A DNA stretch of 64,000 nucleotides, taken from Mediterraneibacter butyricigenes (GTDB lineage: Bacteria > Bacillota > Clostridia > Lachnospirales > Lachnospiraceae). Positions within the stretch are counted from its first letter, which is position 1. The number at the start of each line of letters is the position of its first letter. Positions 30,951 to 42,911 of the stretch are shown one piece after another. The position numbers and the translations under genes were made by a program. The stretch lies in the NCBI RefSeq assembly GCF_003574295.1, contig NZ_BHGK01000001.1, positions 1,488,001 through 1,552,000 of the forward strand, read 5' to 3'. A model generated the notes under the pieces. It saw only the letters and a list, made by a program, of their open reading frames with translations, did not search any database and was not told the DNA's origin.

Positions 30951-31682
30951 ATGGTAATTACTATGGATTCCAGAGAGAAAATGACATCCTCAGAAGAAGC
31001 AGTCATCCACTATATCAATAAGAACAAAGACAAAATTTCAGAATTATCCATTACGGACATTGCAGAAAACTCTTTTACTTCACCTGCAACCGTTTCCCGT
31101 ACGATCCGAAAATGTGGATTCCGCAATATTTCAGAACTGCGCTATCAGCTTAGCTCTGATTCTTCTTTAAAAAATGAGTCGTTTCTGATCAATGATATTT
31201 TGAAAAAGTCCTATGAAGAGTGTACCAAAACCATCTCCGAACTGGATATTACCTCCGTGCTGGAGATCACTACCCTGATCCATTCTGCCAGAAAGATCTT
31301 TATTATTTCCAAAGGTCTGACTTCCCTGATGGCTCAGGAATTTGAAACCGAATTGCAGTTACTACATTATAATACATGTTTTTTGGACGACTCAGAACTG
31401 ATCAAGAAATTAAAATTTCTGATCCAGCCCAATGATCTGCTTGTTATTTTTACCGTCAACAACAGTACCCCTGATCTGGTAACGGCTGCAACCATTGCGA
31501 AAAAACAGGGTTGTCGGGTTGTGACCTGCTGTTGTGTCCATAACACTCCGCTGGACGCTTTATCCGACGTGATCCTTTACGGATATTCCCAGTCCATCAT
31601 ACCCAACAACCTTTTCGGTATGACCTCCAGGATTCCTTTGCAGATTATTTCCCGGACGATTGTCGAATATCTCAGTCTTTGA
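30951..31682 (+). CDS. RpiR-family transcriptional regulator (HTH + SIS)
   Basis: A 243-aa regulator. An N-terminal HTH_6 domain (SITDIAENSFTSPATVSRTI, about 35-54) is followed by a SIS domain (about 100-230; IFIISKGLTS, LLVIFTVNNSTP) that should bind a sugar phosphate. The ATG follows AGAGGTG. It is divergent from the PRD regulator and upstream of the dehydrogenase-aldolase genes, so it likely controls these, and a pathway sugar phosphate is the probable ligand. Confidence 0.9.
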   Translation: MVITMDSREKMTSSEEAVIHYINKNKDKISELSITDIAENSFTSPATVSRTIRKCGFRNISELRYQLSSDSSLKNESFLINDILKKSYEECTKTISELDITSVLEITTLIHSARKIFIISKGLTSLMAQEFETELQLLHYNTCFLDDSELIKKLKFLIQPNDLLVIFTVNNSTPDLVTAATIAKKQGCRVVTCCCVHNTPLDALSDVILYGYSQSIIPNNLFGMTSRIPLQIISRTIVEYLSL

Positions 31683-31736
31683 AAATATATTTTTCGAAAG
31701 AATGTCTGATTTTTAACGATTTTAAAGGATTTCTTT

Positions 31737-31762
31737 TGAAAATATTTTCAATAATATTTTCA
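31737..31762. promoter_or_regulatory. Candidate RpiR operator
   Basis: TGAAAATATT and AATATTTTCA are exact inverted arms around a 6-bp spacer, upstream of the dehydrogenase at 31855. The TGAAA...TTTCA layout resembles operators known for RpiR-family proteins. A weaker similar palindrome overlaps the end of the rpiR gene (about 31680-31697). Confidence 0.5.
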
Positions 31763-31854
31763 GGAAAGACTCTATTTGGAAACACTTCCAGACAGATTCT
31801 TATATAATATAACTATATTTTATTAAGACAAGCGATAATCAAGGAGGGTCTATC

Positions 31855-32904
31855 ATGAGTGAAAACATGCGCAGTATTGTTGTGTACGGAGCAAAGGATG
31901 TTAAGATTGAGAACTTCCCGGTTCCGGAATGCGATGATGACAAGATTTTAGTTCAGGTAGAACGTTGCGGAGTCTGTACTTATGAACAACGTCTGTTTAA
32001 CGGAACACATAAAGCCGGAGTTCCTGTTGTACCGGGACATGAAGTTGCCGGAAAGATCGTTGCAATCGGTAAAGAAATCAATACGGACGAATGGAGTGTT
32101 GGCGATACCGTAGTCGTTGGTGTTACCCTTCCATGTCGTGACTGTTATCCATGTAAATTAGGAGAGACTCAGAACTGCGAGCACTTCGATGCCTTGAAGA
32201 AAGTACTTCCAGGTCAGCACCACGTAGGAACCGGCGGATTCAGTTCTTATATGATGTCTTCCCCGGAGTGTGTCTTTAAATACCACACCGTATCTCCGGA
32301 AGAAGCCTGCATGACCGAGCCTCTTTCCTGCGTCATCCACAGCGTCGAGACTGCTGATCCCCAGTTCGGACAGTATTGCTTCATCATCGGTGCCGGATTC
32401 ATGGGACTTCTGCACACCTTACTCTGTGTCAGAAAAGGAACCCGCGTCATCGTATCCGATATGAACGAAGAACGTCTGGAACTGGCTAAGAAGATGGGTG
32501 CTCAGTTCACCATCAACCCTGCCAAAGAAAATACAGCTGAAAAATTAAGAGAATACACCAACGGACATATGGCAAGTGTTGTATTTGACACCACTCCGAT
32601 CGCAGCCGTTGCAGAAGAAGCATTCCATTATCTTGGAACCAACGGAAAACTGATGATCTACAGCGGAATTTATCCGAACAAGCCAATCACCGTTGATCCG
32701 CATTTGATCCACAAGAAAGGATTACAGATCCTAGGAACCGCCAATTCCAACGACCGTGATTTCACAAGAGCATCCGAAATGATCTCCAACGGAATCTTAG
32801 ATATGAAGCCTTTTATTTCCGGTGTGTATGAAGCAGATGATATCATTGCCTGCCTGGAATCTTCTTGTACAGGATTGACCTTCCGGAATATTGTGAAATT
32901 CTAA
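31855..32904 (+). CDS. Zinc-dependent medium-chain dehydrogenase
   Basis: A 349-aa dehydrogenase. It has catalytic zinc residues in CGVCTYEQRLF and GHEVAGK, a structural Zn loop with Cys in CRDCYPCKLGETQNC, and the Rossmann motif GAGFMG. The CGVCTYE variant (in place of CGVCGSD) sets it apart from the GatD-like pair and suggests a different substrate. AGGAGGG precedes the ATG. It is part of the RpiR-controlled rightward operon with an aldolase and a further dehydrogenase. Substrate unknown. Confidence 0.83.
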   Translation: MSENMRSIVVYGAKDVKIENFPVPECDDDKILVQVERCGVCTYEQRLFNGTHKAGVPVVPGHEVAGKIVAIGKEINTDEWSVGDTVVVGVTLPCRDCYPCKLGETQNCEHFDALKKVLPGQHHVGTGGFSSYMMSSPECVFKYHTVSPEEACMTEPLSCVIHSVETADPQFGQYCFIIGAGFMGLLHTLLCVRKGTRVIVSDMNEERLELAKKMGAQFTINPAKENTAEKLREYTNGHMASVVFDTTPIAAVAEEAFHYLGTNGKLMIYSGIYPNKPITVDPHLIHKKGLQILGTANSNDRDFTRASEMISNGILDMKPFISGVYEADDIIACLESSCTGLTFRNIVKF

Positions 32905-33013
32905 ATTCTGTTATATCATATTTCAGAATTTTGAAACACTTAGTTTTCAGATCGGATTTTATTTTGCAATAGAAATAATACAATAAGCACAACATATAAA
33001 AGGAGACAAACTT

Positions 33014-33880
33014 ATGTTAGTTACAACCAAAGATCTGCTGGAAAGAGCAGAGGCAAAAAATCAGGCAGTTGGCTATTTTAACATTACAGGTCTTGAGACA
33101 CTTCAAGCAGTGATCAGTGCTGCTGAAAAGTTAAAAGAACCTATCGGAGTTCAGTTTGCTCAGGTTCACGAAGAGGTCGGCATGATCGATCTAGATGTGA
33201 TCGGACCTATCATGGTAGAGATGGCAGAAAAAGCCAGTGTACCGATCGCTGTTCATCTGGATCACGGTGTAGATCTTTCCATCCTGAAAAAAGCTCTGGA
33301 TATGGGATTTACTTCCATCATGTATGATGGATCTGACCTGCCATTCGATGAAAATGTGGCAAACACCAAAATTGCTGTTCACATGGCAGAAGAATACGGC
33401 GCATCCGTAGAGGCTGAGATCGGTATGATGTCCGGTCTGACTCTGGATGAAAGCAAAACAGTCAATGACCGTGGAATGGACCGCTCCATGTTCACAGATC
33501 CGCAGCTTGCGAAAAAATTCGTAGAGCTGACCGGAGTAGACTGTCTGGCATGCGCATTCGGTACCGTTCACGGAATGTATCATTCCGCACCGAATCTTGA
33601 TTTTGAACTGGTAAAAGAATTAAAAGAAACCATCGGAGTTCCGATCGTTATGCACGGCGGATCTGGTGTCAGCGCAGAAGACTATCAGAAAGTCATCGAA
33701 GCCGGTGTTCGTAAGGTAAATTACTATACCTACATGGCAATCGCCGGTGGCGAAGCTGCAAAAGCAGCAATCCCGGAACTTGGTGACAATGTACAGTTCC
33801 ACGATCTCGCAACAGCTGCAAGAGCTGCAATGGAAGAGCATGCAAGCGAAGCAATTCGCATTATGCAACATAATGATTAA
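33014..33880 (+). CDS. Class II ketose-bisphosphate aldolase
   Basis: A 288-aa zinc aldolase of the fructose-/tagatose-bisphosphate family (FbaA, GatY, KbaY). Zn-binding histidines are in HLDHG (about 80-84), FGTVHG (about 176-181) and MHGGSG (about 210-215). It would cleave a ketose bisphosphate, or possibly a ketose 1-phosphate, to triose phosphates. AAAGGAGA precedes the ATG. Context suggests a catabolic role rather than the housekeeping glycolytic copy. The stereospecificity cannot be told. Confidence 0.9.
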   Translation: MLVTTKDLLERAEAKNQAVGYFNITGLETLQAVISAAEKLKEPIGVQFAQVHEEVGMIDLDVIGPIMVEMAEKASVPIAVHLDHGVDLSILKKALDMGFTSIMYDGSDLPFDENVANTKIAVHMAEEYGASVEAEIGMMSGLTLDESKTVNDRGMDRSMFTDPQLAKKFVELTGVDCLACAFGTVHGMYHSAPNLDFELVKELKETIGVPIVMHGGSGVSAEDYQKVIEAGVRKVNYYTYMAIAGGEAAKAAIPELGDNVQFHDLATAARAAMEEHASEAIRIMQHND

Positions 33881-33904
33881 TATTTTTAAGAGGTGAAAGA
33901 AGTA

Positions 33905-34915
33905 ATGAAAGCAGTAGTATTAGAAGGAAAAGGACAGGTTGAGGTTACAGATTTTCCACAGCCGCCAATGACAGATGACAGTGTAAAAATCCGTGTCGCT
34001 TATTGCGGACTGTGCGGAACCGATATGCACAAATTCCAGGGAAAGGGCGGATCTCGTCCGGTAAAATACCCAGTACCGCTTGGACATGAAGTATCCGGTG
34101 TGGTAGAAGAAGTCGGAAAAAATGTAAAAAACTTCAAACCTGGCGACCGTGTTGCCGCAAATCCGAACTGGTATTGCAAGACCTGCCATTTCTGTAAAAT
34201 TGGTCTGACTCATATGTGTTCTAATTCTAAGGGTGTTGTAAAAGGATTTGCTGAATACATTTGCCCACCGGAAGAAAATGTACATAAGATTCCGGATTCT
34301 CTGCCGCTGAAAGAAGCTGCTCTGACTGAGCCACTTTCCTGCTGCCTGCACGGACTGGATCTGCTGGATGTAAAAATTGGACAGACCGTAGCAATTATCG
34401 GACTTGGATCCATCGGAGCTATGATGCTTCAGTTATTAAAACACTCCGCAGCATCCAACATCATCGTTGTAGAACCGATTGAAGAGAAACGTGAAATGGC
34501 AATGAAGATGGGAGCTACTCTGTTCCTGAATCCAATGAAAGATGACTTGAAAGCAGAAATCGAAAAAGCAGGCATCGAAAATGTAGACCGCGTAATGGAA
34601 TGTGTAGGATTTGATACCACAATGGAGACTGCACTGGACATCGCCGGAAAATGTGCAACTGTAGTCCTGTTCGGACTTGGAGATCCGGAGAAACCGGTTC
34701 ACCTGAATCAGTATGCAGCATTCCAGAAAGAGCTGACTATCAAGACCTCTTTCACAAACCCAAACACTTCCGAGCGTGCCATCGCACTGCTGTCCTCCGG
34801 AGCACTGGATACAGACGCTCTGATCAGCAAGGAAATGTCCATGGAAGAAGTCGTAGAAGAGCTGAAGGCTCCGAATTACTTCAAAAAAGGAAAAGTTATC
34901 GTTAAGATCGATTAA
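33905..34915 (+). CDS. Zinc-dependent medium-chain dehydrogenase (sorbitol/threonine dehydrogenase-like)
   Basis: A 336-aa dehydrogenase with CGLCGTDMHKF (catalytic Zn), GHEVSGV, a four-Cys structural loop CKTCHFCKIGLTHMC and GLGSIG for NAD. ATG 33905 is preferred to a GTG at 33893 because AGAGGTG (about 33889-33895) is correctly placed for it. It is 24 bp after the aldolase and ends the rightward operon. The CGTD form resembles sorbitol, butanediol and threonine dehydrogenases; the real substrate is unknown. Confidence 0.85.
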   Translation: MKAVVLEGKGQVEVTDFPQPPMTDDSVKIRVAYCGLCGTDMHKFQGKGGSRPVKYPVPLGHEVSGVVEEVGKNVKNFKPGDRVAANPNWYCKTCHFCKIGLTHMCSNSKGVVKGFAEYICPPEENVHKIPDSLPLKEAALTEPLSCCLHGLDLLDVKIGQTVAIIGLGSIGAMMLQLLKHSAASNIIVVEPIEEKREMAMKMGATLFLNPMKDDLKAEIEKAGIENVDRVMECVGFDTTMETALDIAGKCATVVLFGLGDPEKPVHLNQYAAFQKELTIKTSFTNPNTSERAIALLSSGALDTDALISKEMSMEEVVEELKAPNYFKKGKVIVKID

Positions 34916-34960
34916 TCAATCTGACGCATCGTTATAAAATTTTCCATACGTAATAATAGG

Positions 34961-35008
34961 AAACAGCATCCCCGATACCGGTGTAAGACCGGTAAGGGGA
35001 TGCTGTTT
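34961..35008. terminator. Hairpin terminator between convergent dehydrogenase and efp
   Basis: AAACAGCATCCCC pairs with GGGGATGCTGTTT, enclosing a nested ACCGGT/ACCGGT stem. Pyrimidine-rich sequence follows on both strands. It separates the convergent transcripts. Confidence 0.85.
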
Positions 35009-35065
35009 CGTTCTTCTTTATGATTGCATCACCAAAGATGAGCGTGATTTTCCAATCAAATCTTC

Positions 35066-35632
35066 TTACTCACCCTTAGATCTGCTCAGGTATTCTCCTG
35101 TTCTGGTATCAATCTTGATGACTTCTCCTTCTTCGATGAAGATCGGAACTTTTACGATTGCACCAGTCTCAACTGTTGCAGGTTTCAGTACGTTTGTCGC
35201 TGTATTTCCTTTTACTCCCGGCTCTGTCTCGATAACCTTCAGGTCCACAGAGTTCGGTGCTTCTACCTGGAATACATTTCCCTGGAAGAATTTCAGGGTT
35301 GCTTCATCATTCTCTCTTAAGAATTTGATTGCATCTTCCACGATCTCATAAGCCAGCGGAATCTGATCAAATGTCTCAGGATCCATGAAATAGTAGAATT
35401 CTCCATCGTTGTAAAGATACTGCATTTTCTTTGTATCGATATGAGCTTTTTTAAATCTGTCATCCGGGTTGAATGCTTCTTCACGAATTGCACCTGTAAT
35501 AATGTTTTTATATTTGGTTCTTACAAAGGCTGCTCCTTTTCCCGGTTTTACATGCATGAAATCCAAAACTACATGCGGTTCTCCGTTAATTTCAAATGTA
35601 ACTCCCTTTCTGAAATCACTTGCACTAATCAT
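35066..35632 (-). CDS. efp: Elongation factor P
   Basis: EF-P (188 aa) relieves ribosome stalling at polyproline stretches. KOW-like, OB and C-terminal OB domains are recognisable, and the tip loop KPGKGAAF carries the lysine that is modified in many bacteria. The normal length is about 185. It is the last leftward gene after gyrA and ends before a bidirectional terminator. Confidence 0.96.
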   Translation of the reverse strand: MISASDFRKGVTFEINGEPHVVLDFMHVKPGKGAAFVRTKYKNIITGAIREEAFNPDDRFKKAHIDTKKMQYLYNDGEFYYFMDPETFDQIPLAYEIVEDAIKFLRENDEATLKFFQGNVFQVEAPNSVDLKVIETEPGVKGNTATNVLKPATVETGAIVKVPIFIEEGEVIKIDTRTGEYLSRSKGE

Positions 35633-35688
35633 ACTGTACTCTTTCCTTTCTTTCTTTTTCTTAGTTTTCTTTGTTTTTATTTTTTATT

Positions 35689-38169
35689 TTAGTCTTCCTC
35701 GATCTCGACTTCTTCTCCGTCGATCTCTGCAGAAGCAGTTCTAACTTTTGCAATGCTGACTACTGTTTCATCGTCAGTTAAATTGATCAGTTTCACACCG
35801 GATGTGATTCTTCCCAGTTCTGAAATTCCCTCACAGGACATGCGGATAATAATTCCTTCACTGTTGATCATCATGATCTCATCGGATTCGTTGACAGCTT
35901 TCATGCCCACTACATTTCCGGTCTTTTCCGTGATCTTATAGCATTTAACACCTTTTCCTCCACGATTCTGTCTCGTGAATTCTTCGATGCTGGTTCGTTT
36001 ACCCATACCCTTTTCGGATACGATCAGCAGATCTTCTCCCTGGGTATTGACCTGCATTCCGATGACTTCATCGCCATCTACCAGGTTGACTCCGCGAACT
36101 CCCATGGAAGCTCTTCCTGTGGATCTCACATCATTTTCATCAAACCGGATACACTGTCCGTATTTGGTTACCAGGAAAATGTCTTTTTCGTTGTCTGTAA
36201 CCTTTACTTCGATCAGCCGGTCACCTTCCCGAAGGACAATGGCGGTAAGTCCGGTCTTTCTCACATTTGCATAATCCTGAAGCGGTGTCTTCTTGACCAG
36301 ACCGTTCCTGGTTGCCATGAACAGATATTTCTCATCATCATAATCTGATAATGGAATGATGGCGGTAATCTTTTCTTCCGGCTGCAACTGCAGCAGGTTG
36401 ATGATCGCCGTACCTCTGGAAGTTCTTCCGGATTCCGGGATCTCATAGCCTTTCAGCCGATACACACGACCGGTATTGGTAAAGAACATAATATAATCAT
36501 GGGTGGAAGTGATAAACAACTCTCTAACGTAGTCATTTTCCAGCTTCTGCATTCCCTTGATTCCTTTTCCTCCACGATTCTGGCTCTTGAAGTTGTCGAT
36601 GGACATTCTCTTCACATAACCCAGCTTCGTCATGGTGATGGCTACCTGTTCTCTCGGAATCAGGTCTTCCATGGAAATGTCAAATTCATCAAATCCGATG
36701 GAGGTTCTTCTCTCATCGCCATATTTCTCGCTAATTACAAGGATCTCTTCCCGGATTACACCCAGCAATAATTTCTTATCTGCAAGGATGGCTTTCAATT
36801 CCCCGATCCGTTTCATCAGCTCTTCATATTCTTTTTCCAGCTTTTCTCTTTCCAGACCGGTCAGTGTACGCAGACGCATATCTACGATTGCCTGTGCCTG
36901 TGCATCAGAAAGATCAAAGCGATGGATCAATTCCTGTTTTGCAATCTGTACATTTGCAGAACCACGGATGATCTTGATCACTTCATCAATATGATCCAGA
37001 GCAATCAGTAAGCCCTGTAAAATATGTGCACGTTCTTCTGCTTTATTCAGTTCAAACTGAGTTCTTCTTGTAACCACGTCTTCCTGATGAAGCAGATAAT
37101 ATTTCAGCATATCCAGGAGATTCAGTACCTGCGGCTGGTTGTTAACCAGTGCCAGCATGATCACGCCAAAGGTATCCTGAAGCTGTGTATGTTTATATAA
37201 CTGATTTAAAATTACATTCGGATTGACGTCTCTTCTCAGTTCAATACAGATTCTCATTCCCTCTCTGCTTGACTGATCACTCAGATCGGTAATTCCGTCA
37301 ACTTTCTTGTCGCGAACCAGTTCTGCGATCTTTTCAATCAGACGTGCTTTATTGACCATAAACGGAAGCTCGGTCACAACAATCCGGTTCTTTCCGTTTG
37401 CCATCGGTTCAATATTGCTGACCGCCCGCACTTTGATCTTACCGCGTCCGGTTCTGTAGGCTTCATTGATTCCGCGGGTTCCCAGAATCTCTGCGCCTGT
37501 CGGGAAATCCGGTCCCTTCACGATACTGATTATATCATCGATGGTGGTTTCTTTATCCTCGATCTGATCATCGATCAGACGAACCACCGCTGCGATCACT
37601 TCCCGCAGATTATGAGGCGGAATGTTGGTTGCCATTCCGACCGCAATTCCGGAAGTACCATTGACCAGAAGATTTGGAAATCTTGCCGGAAGAACTGCAG
37701 GTTCCTTTTCGGTTTCATCAAAGTTTGGTACAAAATCTACGGTATTTTTATTGATGTCTGCGGTCATTTCCATGGAAATCTTGCTGAGTCTTGCCTCAGT
37801 GTAACGCATGGCTGCCGCTCCGTCTCCGTCCACTGAACCAAAGTTTCCATGACCATCTACCAGAGGATATCTTGTGGACCAGTCCTGCGCCAGATTTACC
37901 AGTGCTCCGTAAATGGAACTGTCTCCGTGCGGATGATATTTACCCATGGTATCACCGACGATACGCGCACATTTACGATGCGGCTTGTCTGGTCCATTAT
38001 TCAATTCGATCATAGAATACAGAATTCTTCTCTGTACCGGTTTCAATCCGTCTCTTACATCCGGAAGTGCACGAGATGCGATAACACTCATGGCATAATC
38101 GATATAAGAGGTTTCCATCGTCTTTTTCAGATCGACTTCATGAACCTTATCAAAAATGTTATCTTCCAT
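35689..38169 (-). CDS. gyrA: DNA gyrase subunit A
   Basis: GyrA (826 aa) is the cleavage and religation subunit of gyrase. The active-site tyrosine is in [10 protein letters not shown] (about residue 120). The quinolone-determining region [16 protein letters not shown] is intact, and the C-terminal beta-pinwheel carries the GyrA box QNRGGKG (twice). The ATG follows AAGGAGA. It is 11 bp after gyrB in the leftward origin block. Confidence 0.98.
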   Translation of the reverse strand: MEDNIFDKVHEVDLKKTMETSYIDYAMSVIASRALPDVRDGLKPVQRRILYSMIELNNGPDKPHRKCARIVGDTMGKYHPHGDSSIYGALVNLAQDWSTRYPLVDGHGNFGSVDGDGAAAMRYTEARLSKISMEMTADINKNTVDFVPNFDETEKEPAVLPARFPNLLVNGTSGIAVGMATNIPPHNLREVIAAVVRLIDDQIEDKETTIDDIISIVKGPDFPTGAEILGTRGINEAYRTGRGKIKVRAVSNIEPMANGKNRIVVTELPFMVNKARLIEKIAELVRDKKVDGITDLSDQSSREGMRICIELRRDVNPNVILNQLYKHTQLQDTFGVIMLALVNNQPQVLNLLDMLKYYLLHQEDVVTRRTQFELNKAEERAHILQGLLIALDHIDEVIKIIRGSANVQIAKQELIHRFDLSDAQAQAIVDMRLRTLTGLEREKLEKEYEELMKRIGELKAILADKKLLLGVIREEILVISEKYGDERRTSIGFDEFDISMEDLIPREQVAITMTKLGYVKRMSIDNFKSQNRGGKGIKGMQKLENDYVRELFITSTHDYIMFFTNTGRVYRLKGYEIPESGRTSRGTAIINLLQLQPEEKITAIIPLSDYDDEKYLFMATRNGLVKKTPLQDYANVRKTGLTAIVLREGDRLIEVKVTDNEKDIFLVTKYGQCIRFDENDVRSTGRASMGVRGVNLVDGDEVIGMQVNTQGEDLLIVSEKGMGKRTSIEEFTRQNRGGKGVKCYKITEKTGNVVGMKAVNESDEIMMINSEGIIIRMSCEGISELGRITSGVKLINLTDDETVVSIAKVRTASAEIDGEEVEIEED

Positions 38170-38180
38170 TGCTGTCTCCT

Positions 38181-40118
<1,938 letters not shown>

Positions 40119-40129
40119 TTAAAAACCTC

Positions 40130-41215
40130 CTAATTTTCTTTTGTTGCAGTTCCTTCTTTTACATGAAATACCCGGTTTAAGGAAAATCTGTGATTCACAA
40201 ATTCATCCACTCCGGTACAGGTTACAATTGTCTGTATATCATGAATACTGTCTAATAAATAGTTTTGCCTGTTTTTGTCCAGTTCAGACAGCACATCATC
40301 CAACAGGAGAACCGGTGTATCGTGGATCAGTTCCTTCACCAGCTCAATCTCCGAAAGCTTCAGGGAAAGAGCTGCCGTCCTCTGCTGACCCTGGGAACCG
40401 AATTTGCGAATATCGATTCCATTTGCCAGAAAACAGATATCGTCCCGGTGAGGACCCGTTCCCGTACTTTTCAGTTTCAGATCTCTGTCCCGCTGTCTTT
40501 CCAACGTCTCTTCAAACCTCTCTTCTAAAATATTCGGTTCATAGAGCAGTTCGATGGACTCTTTTTCGCCGGTCAGTTGAAAATGAATGTCCTGAATGAT
40601 GTGATTTAATTTTTCTACAAATTTTCTTCTTGCCGCGATCACCTTACACCCATACTGGACCAGCTGCATATCCCAGATATCCAGTGTCGAAAGAAGATCC
40701 GGCTTGAACGCTGCCTCTTTCAGCACACTGTTTCTCTGCTGAATGATCCGGTTGTAATTGGTCAGATCGCTGAAATATACCTTATCAAGCTGAGATAATT
40801 CCAGGTCGATAAACCTTCTTCTTCCTGCCGGTCCCTCTTTGATGATGTTCAGGTCTTCCGGCGAGAAAAATACAAAATGTATGATTCCAAATAATTCGGC
40901 TGCTTTTTTCAGCGGAAGCTTGTTGACGGCAATCCCTTTCGGACTGCTCTTTTTCAGATGAATGTCAATCTGAAATTCCAGATCCTTTTTTCGGATCATC
41001 GCTTCCAGGTGGGATTCTTCTTCTCCGAATCGAATCAGATCCCGGTCTTTGGTTCCTCTGTGGGATTTGGTAGTTCCGCACAGATAAAGAGCTTCCAGGA
41101 TGTTTGTCTTTCCCTGGGCATTATCTCCGTACAAAATATTAGTCGCCGGGTCAAATACAATGTCAAGCAGCTCATAATTTCTGTAGTTTTTTAATTTTAA
41201 AGATTCAACTATCAT
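40130..41215 (-). CDS. recF: DNA replication and repair protein RecF
   Basis: RecF (361 aa) helps load RecA at gapped DNA. Walker A is in GDNAQGKTNILEAL (about 30-43), an SMC-like signature is in GSQGQQRTAALSLKL, and Walker B is in PVLLLDDVLSELD. The start codon overlaps the yaaA stop (ATGA), so the two are translationally coupled. Confidence 0.97.
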   Translation of the reverse strand: MIVESLKLKNYRNYELLDIVFDPATNILYGDNAQGKTNILEALYLCGTTKSHRGTKDRDLIRFGEEESHLEAMIRKKDLEFQIDIHLKKSSPKGIAVNKLPLKKAAELFGIIHFVFFSPEDLNIIKEGPAGRRRFIDLELSQLDKVYFSDLTNYNRIIQQRNSVLKEAAFKPDLLSTLDIWDMQLVQYGCKVIAARRKFVEKLNHIIQDIHFQLTGEKESIELLYEPNILEERFEETLERQRDRDLKLKSTGTGPHRDDICFLANGIDIRKFGSQGQQRTAALSLKLSEIELVKELIHDTPVLLLDDVLSELDKNRQNYLLDSIHDIQTIVTCTGVDEFVNHRFSLNRVFHVKEGTATKEN

Positions 41216-41427
41216 TTCTGAATTGCGATATCATATTCATCAAAGGACACCAGATCTTCCGGATATAATTTTCTTCCCCGTCTGGTATCAACTTCTCCGT
41301 TGACTGTTACCAGCCCCTGTGTGATGACTTCTTTTGCCTCCACACCGGAATCTACGGCTCCGACTGCTTTCAGTGCCTGTCCAAGTTTGATAAATTCTTC
41401 GCCTTCTCTTAATTTAATGATTTCCAT
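41212..41427 (-). CDS. yaaA: S4-domain RNA-binding protein YaaA
   Basis: A 71-aa S4-domain protein found between dnaN and recF across Bacillota and implicated in ribosome assembly. The S4 pattern (EFIKLGQALKAVGAVDSG, then EVDTRRGRKLYPEDLV) is complete. It overlaps recF by 4 bases. Confidence 0.93.
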   Translation of the reverse strand: MEIIKLREGEEFIKLGQALKAVGAVDSGVEAKEVITQGLVTVNGEVDTRRGRKLYPEDLVSFDEYDIAIQK

Positions 41428-41444
41428 TTTTTCTCCCTTGCATC

Positions 41445-42557
41445 TTATACAGAAGCCGCATTAAAGTTGACCGGAAGAATCAGGTAAATGTAACTCTGTG
41501 ATTCATCCTTGATAAAACATGGAGCTTTTGCATTCATAAAATAAAGATCTACTTCTTCATCATCAATGACACGAAGCGCATCGATCAGGAACTTCGGGTT
41601 AAATCCGATCAGAAGATCCTTTCCTTCTTTGTCGATGGAAATGTCTTCATTCATACTTCCGATCTGGGATTTGATTTTCAACTGCATGGCCTCATCTCCA
41701 ATATTGATAATGATCGGTTTCTTGTCCCCTTCCTTGATCATCAGGGTTGCGCGGTCGATACAGTCTAAAAGTTCTTTCTTGTTGATTCGAACTTTTGTCT
41801 CATAATCACTGGAAAGCATCTGATCGATCTTGAAGTATTCTCCTTCGATCAGTCTGGATACCACGATCGTTTTATCAAATTCAAACATAATGTGATTCTT
41901 CGTAAAGGAAATGTCTACATTCTTTTCGGCTTCTCCGCCAACGATCTTACTGATCTCCACCAGAGTCTTGCCCGGTACAATCACCTTCTTCGGCTCGTAA
42001 GATTCTTTCAGTTCAATCTTTCGAATGGAGATTCTGTGTCCATCCAGAGATACCACCTTTAAAATATTATCTTCGATCTGGAACAGTTCACCGGTCATCA
42101 TACGGTTGGTGTCGTTGTCAGCGATCGAAAAGATGGTTTGACGGATCACTTCTTTTAACATAAATTCAGAAATCGTAATATGATCATCTTTTTCTACATC
42201 CGGAAGATAAGAAAAATCTTCTCCGGACTGGAATGCGATATTAAATTTTGCTTTTTCACAAGTGATAATAGTCTGTACTCCGTCTTCTGTATCAATGATA
42301 ACATCGCTGTCCGGAAGTTTTCTGACGATCTCGGAGAAAATCTTTGCATTTAAAGCGACGATTCCGTCGTGGATGATCTCTCCTTCAATCTCTGTTTCAA
42401 TTCCAAGTTCCATATCATTGGCTGTCAGTTTGATCTTACCATTGGATGCGTCGATCAGGATACATTCCAGAATAGGCATTGTGGTTTTAGATGGAACAGC
42501 CTTTAGTACAATATTAACTCCTTTTGCAAGGACAGATTTAGGACAAATAATTTTCAT
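41445..42557 (-). CDS. dnaN: DNA polymerase III beta sliding clamp
   Basis: The beta clamp (370 aa) encircles DNA and tethers polymerase III. It has the canonical three repeated folds and ends LILPVNFNAASV. ATG 42557 (MKIICPKSVL) is used because AAAGGAGT precedes it; an upstream in-frame ATG lacks an SD. It follows dnaA across the origin intergenic region. Confidence 0.97.
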   Translation of the reverse strand: MKIICPKSVLAKGVNIVLKAVPSKTTMPILECILIDASNGKIKLTANDMELGIETEIEGEIIHDGIVALNAKIFSEIVRKLPDSDVIIDTEDGVQTIITCEKAKFNIAFQSGEDFSYLPDVEKDDHITISEFMLKEVIRQTIFSIADNDTNRMMTGELFQIEDNILKVVSLDGHRISIRKIELKESYEPKKVIVPGKTLVEISKIVGGEAEKNVDISFTKNHIMFEFDKTIVVSRLIEGEYFKIDQMLSSDYETKVRINKKELLDCIDRATLMIKEGDKKPIIINIGDEAMQLKIKSQIGSMNEDISIDKEGKDLLIGFNPKFLIDALRVIDDEEVDLYFMNAKAPCFIKDESQSYIYLILPVNFNAASV

Positions 42558-42911
42558 GTGTAAAACTCCTTTCGCGATGTTCAATATAAAGATATATATA
42601 ATTCATTCCGCCGTAACCGTAGTAGGGGCTGTGGATATGTGTAAAAGTAGTTCAAAGTCTTGAAACCAGAAGGTTTGTCTGCTTTGATAAGTGTGTAGAG
42701 AACTTCGGGACAGATGCTGGATGAAAGGAGGAAAACTTTTTGAAAAATTTCCGGTAAAAACTTATCCAGTGGTTATCCTTGAGATATCCCAGAATTATAC
42801 ACATAGTTATCCACACAGGAGAATATATCCACTAAAAAAGGAAAAGTTATCCACATTTTTCGGTTGATAACTTGTAAAAACTGTGGATAAAACAAATTTT
42901 CCTGTGGATTA
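42558..42911. other. oriC: Replication origin region (dnaA-dnaN intergenic) with DnaA boxes
   Basis: This 354-bp non-coding region is packed with DnaA boxes. Consensus copies are TTATACACA (42795-42803), TTATCCACA (42807-42815 and 42847-42855) and the same on the minus strand (42882-42890). One-mismatch or weaker copies lie at 42630-42638, 42762-42770, 42825-42833 and 42903-42911. AT-rich stretches next to them could be the unwinding element. Core genes diverge on either side, as expected for oriC. Confidence 0.88.
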
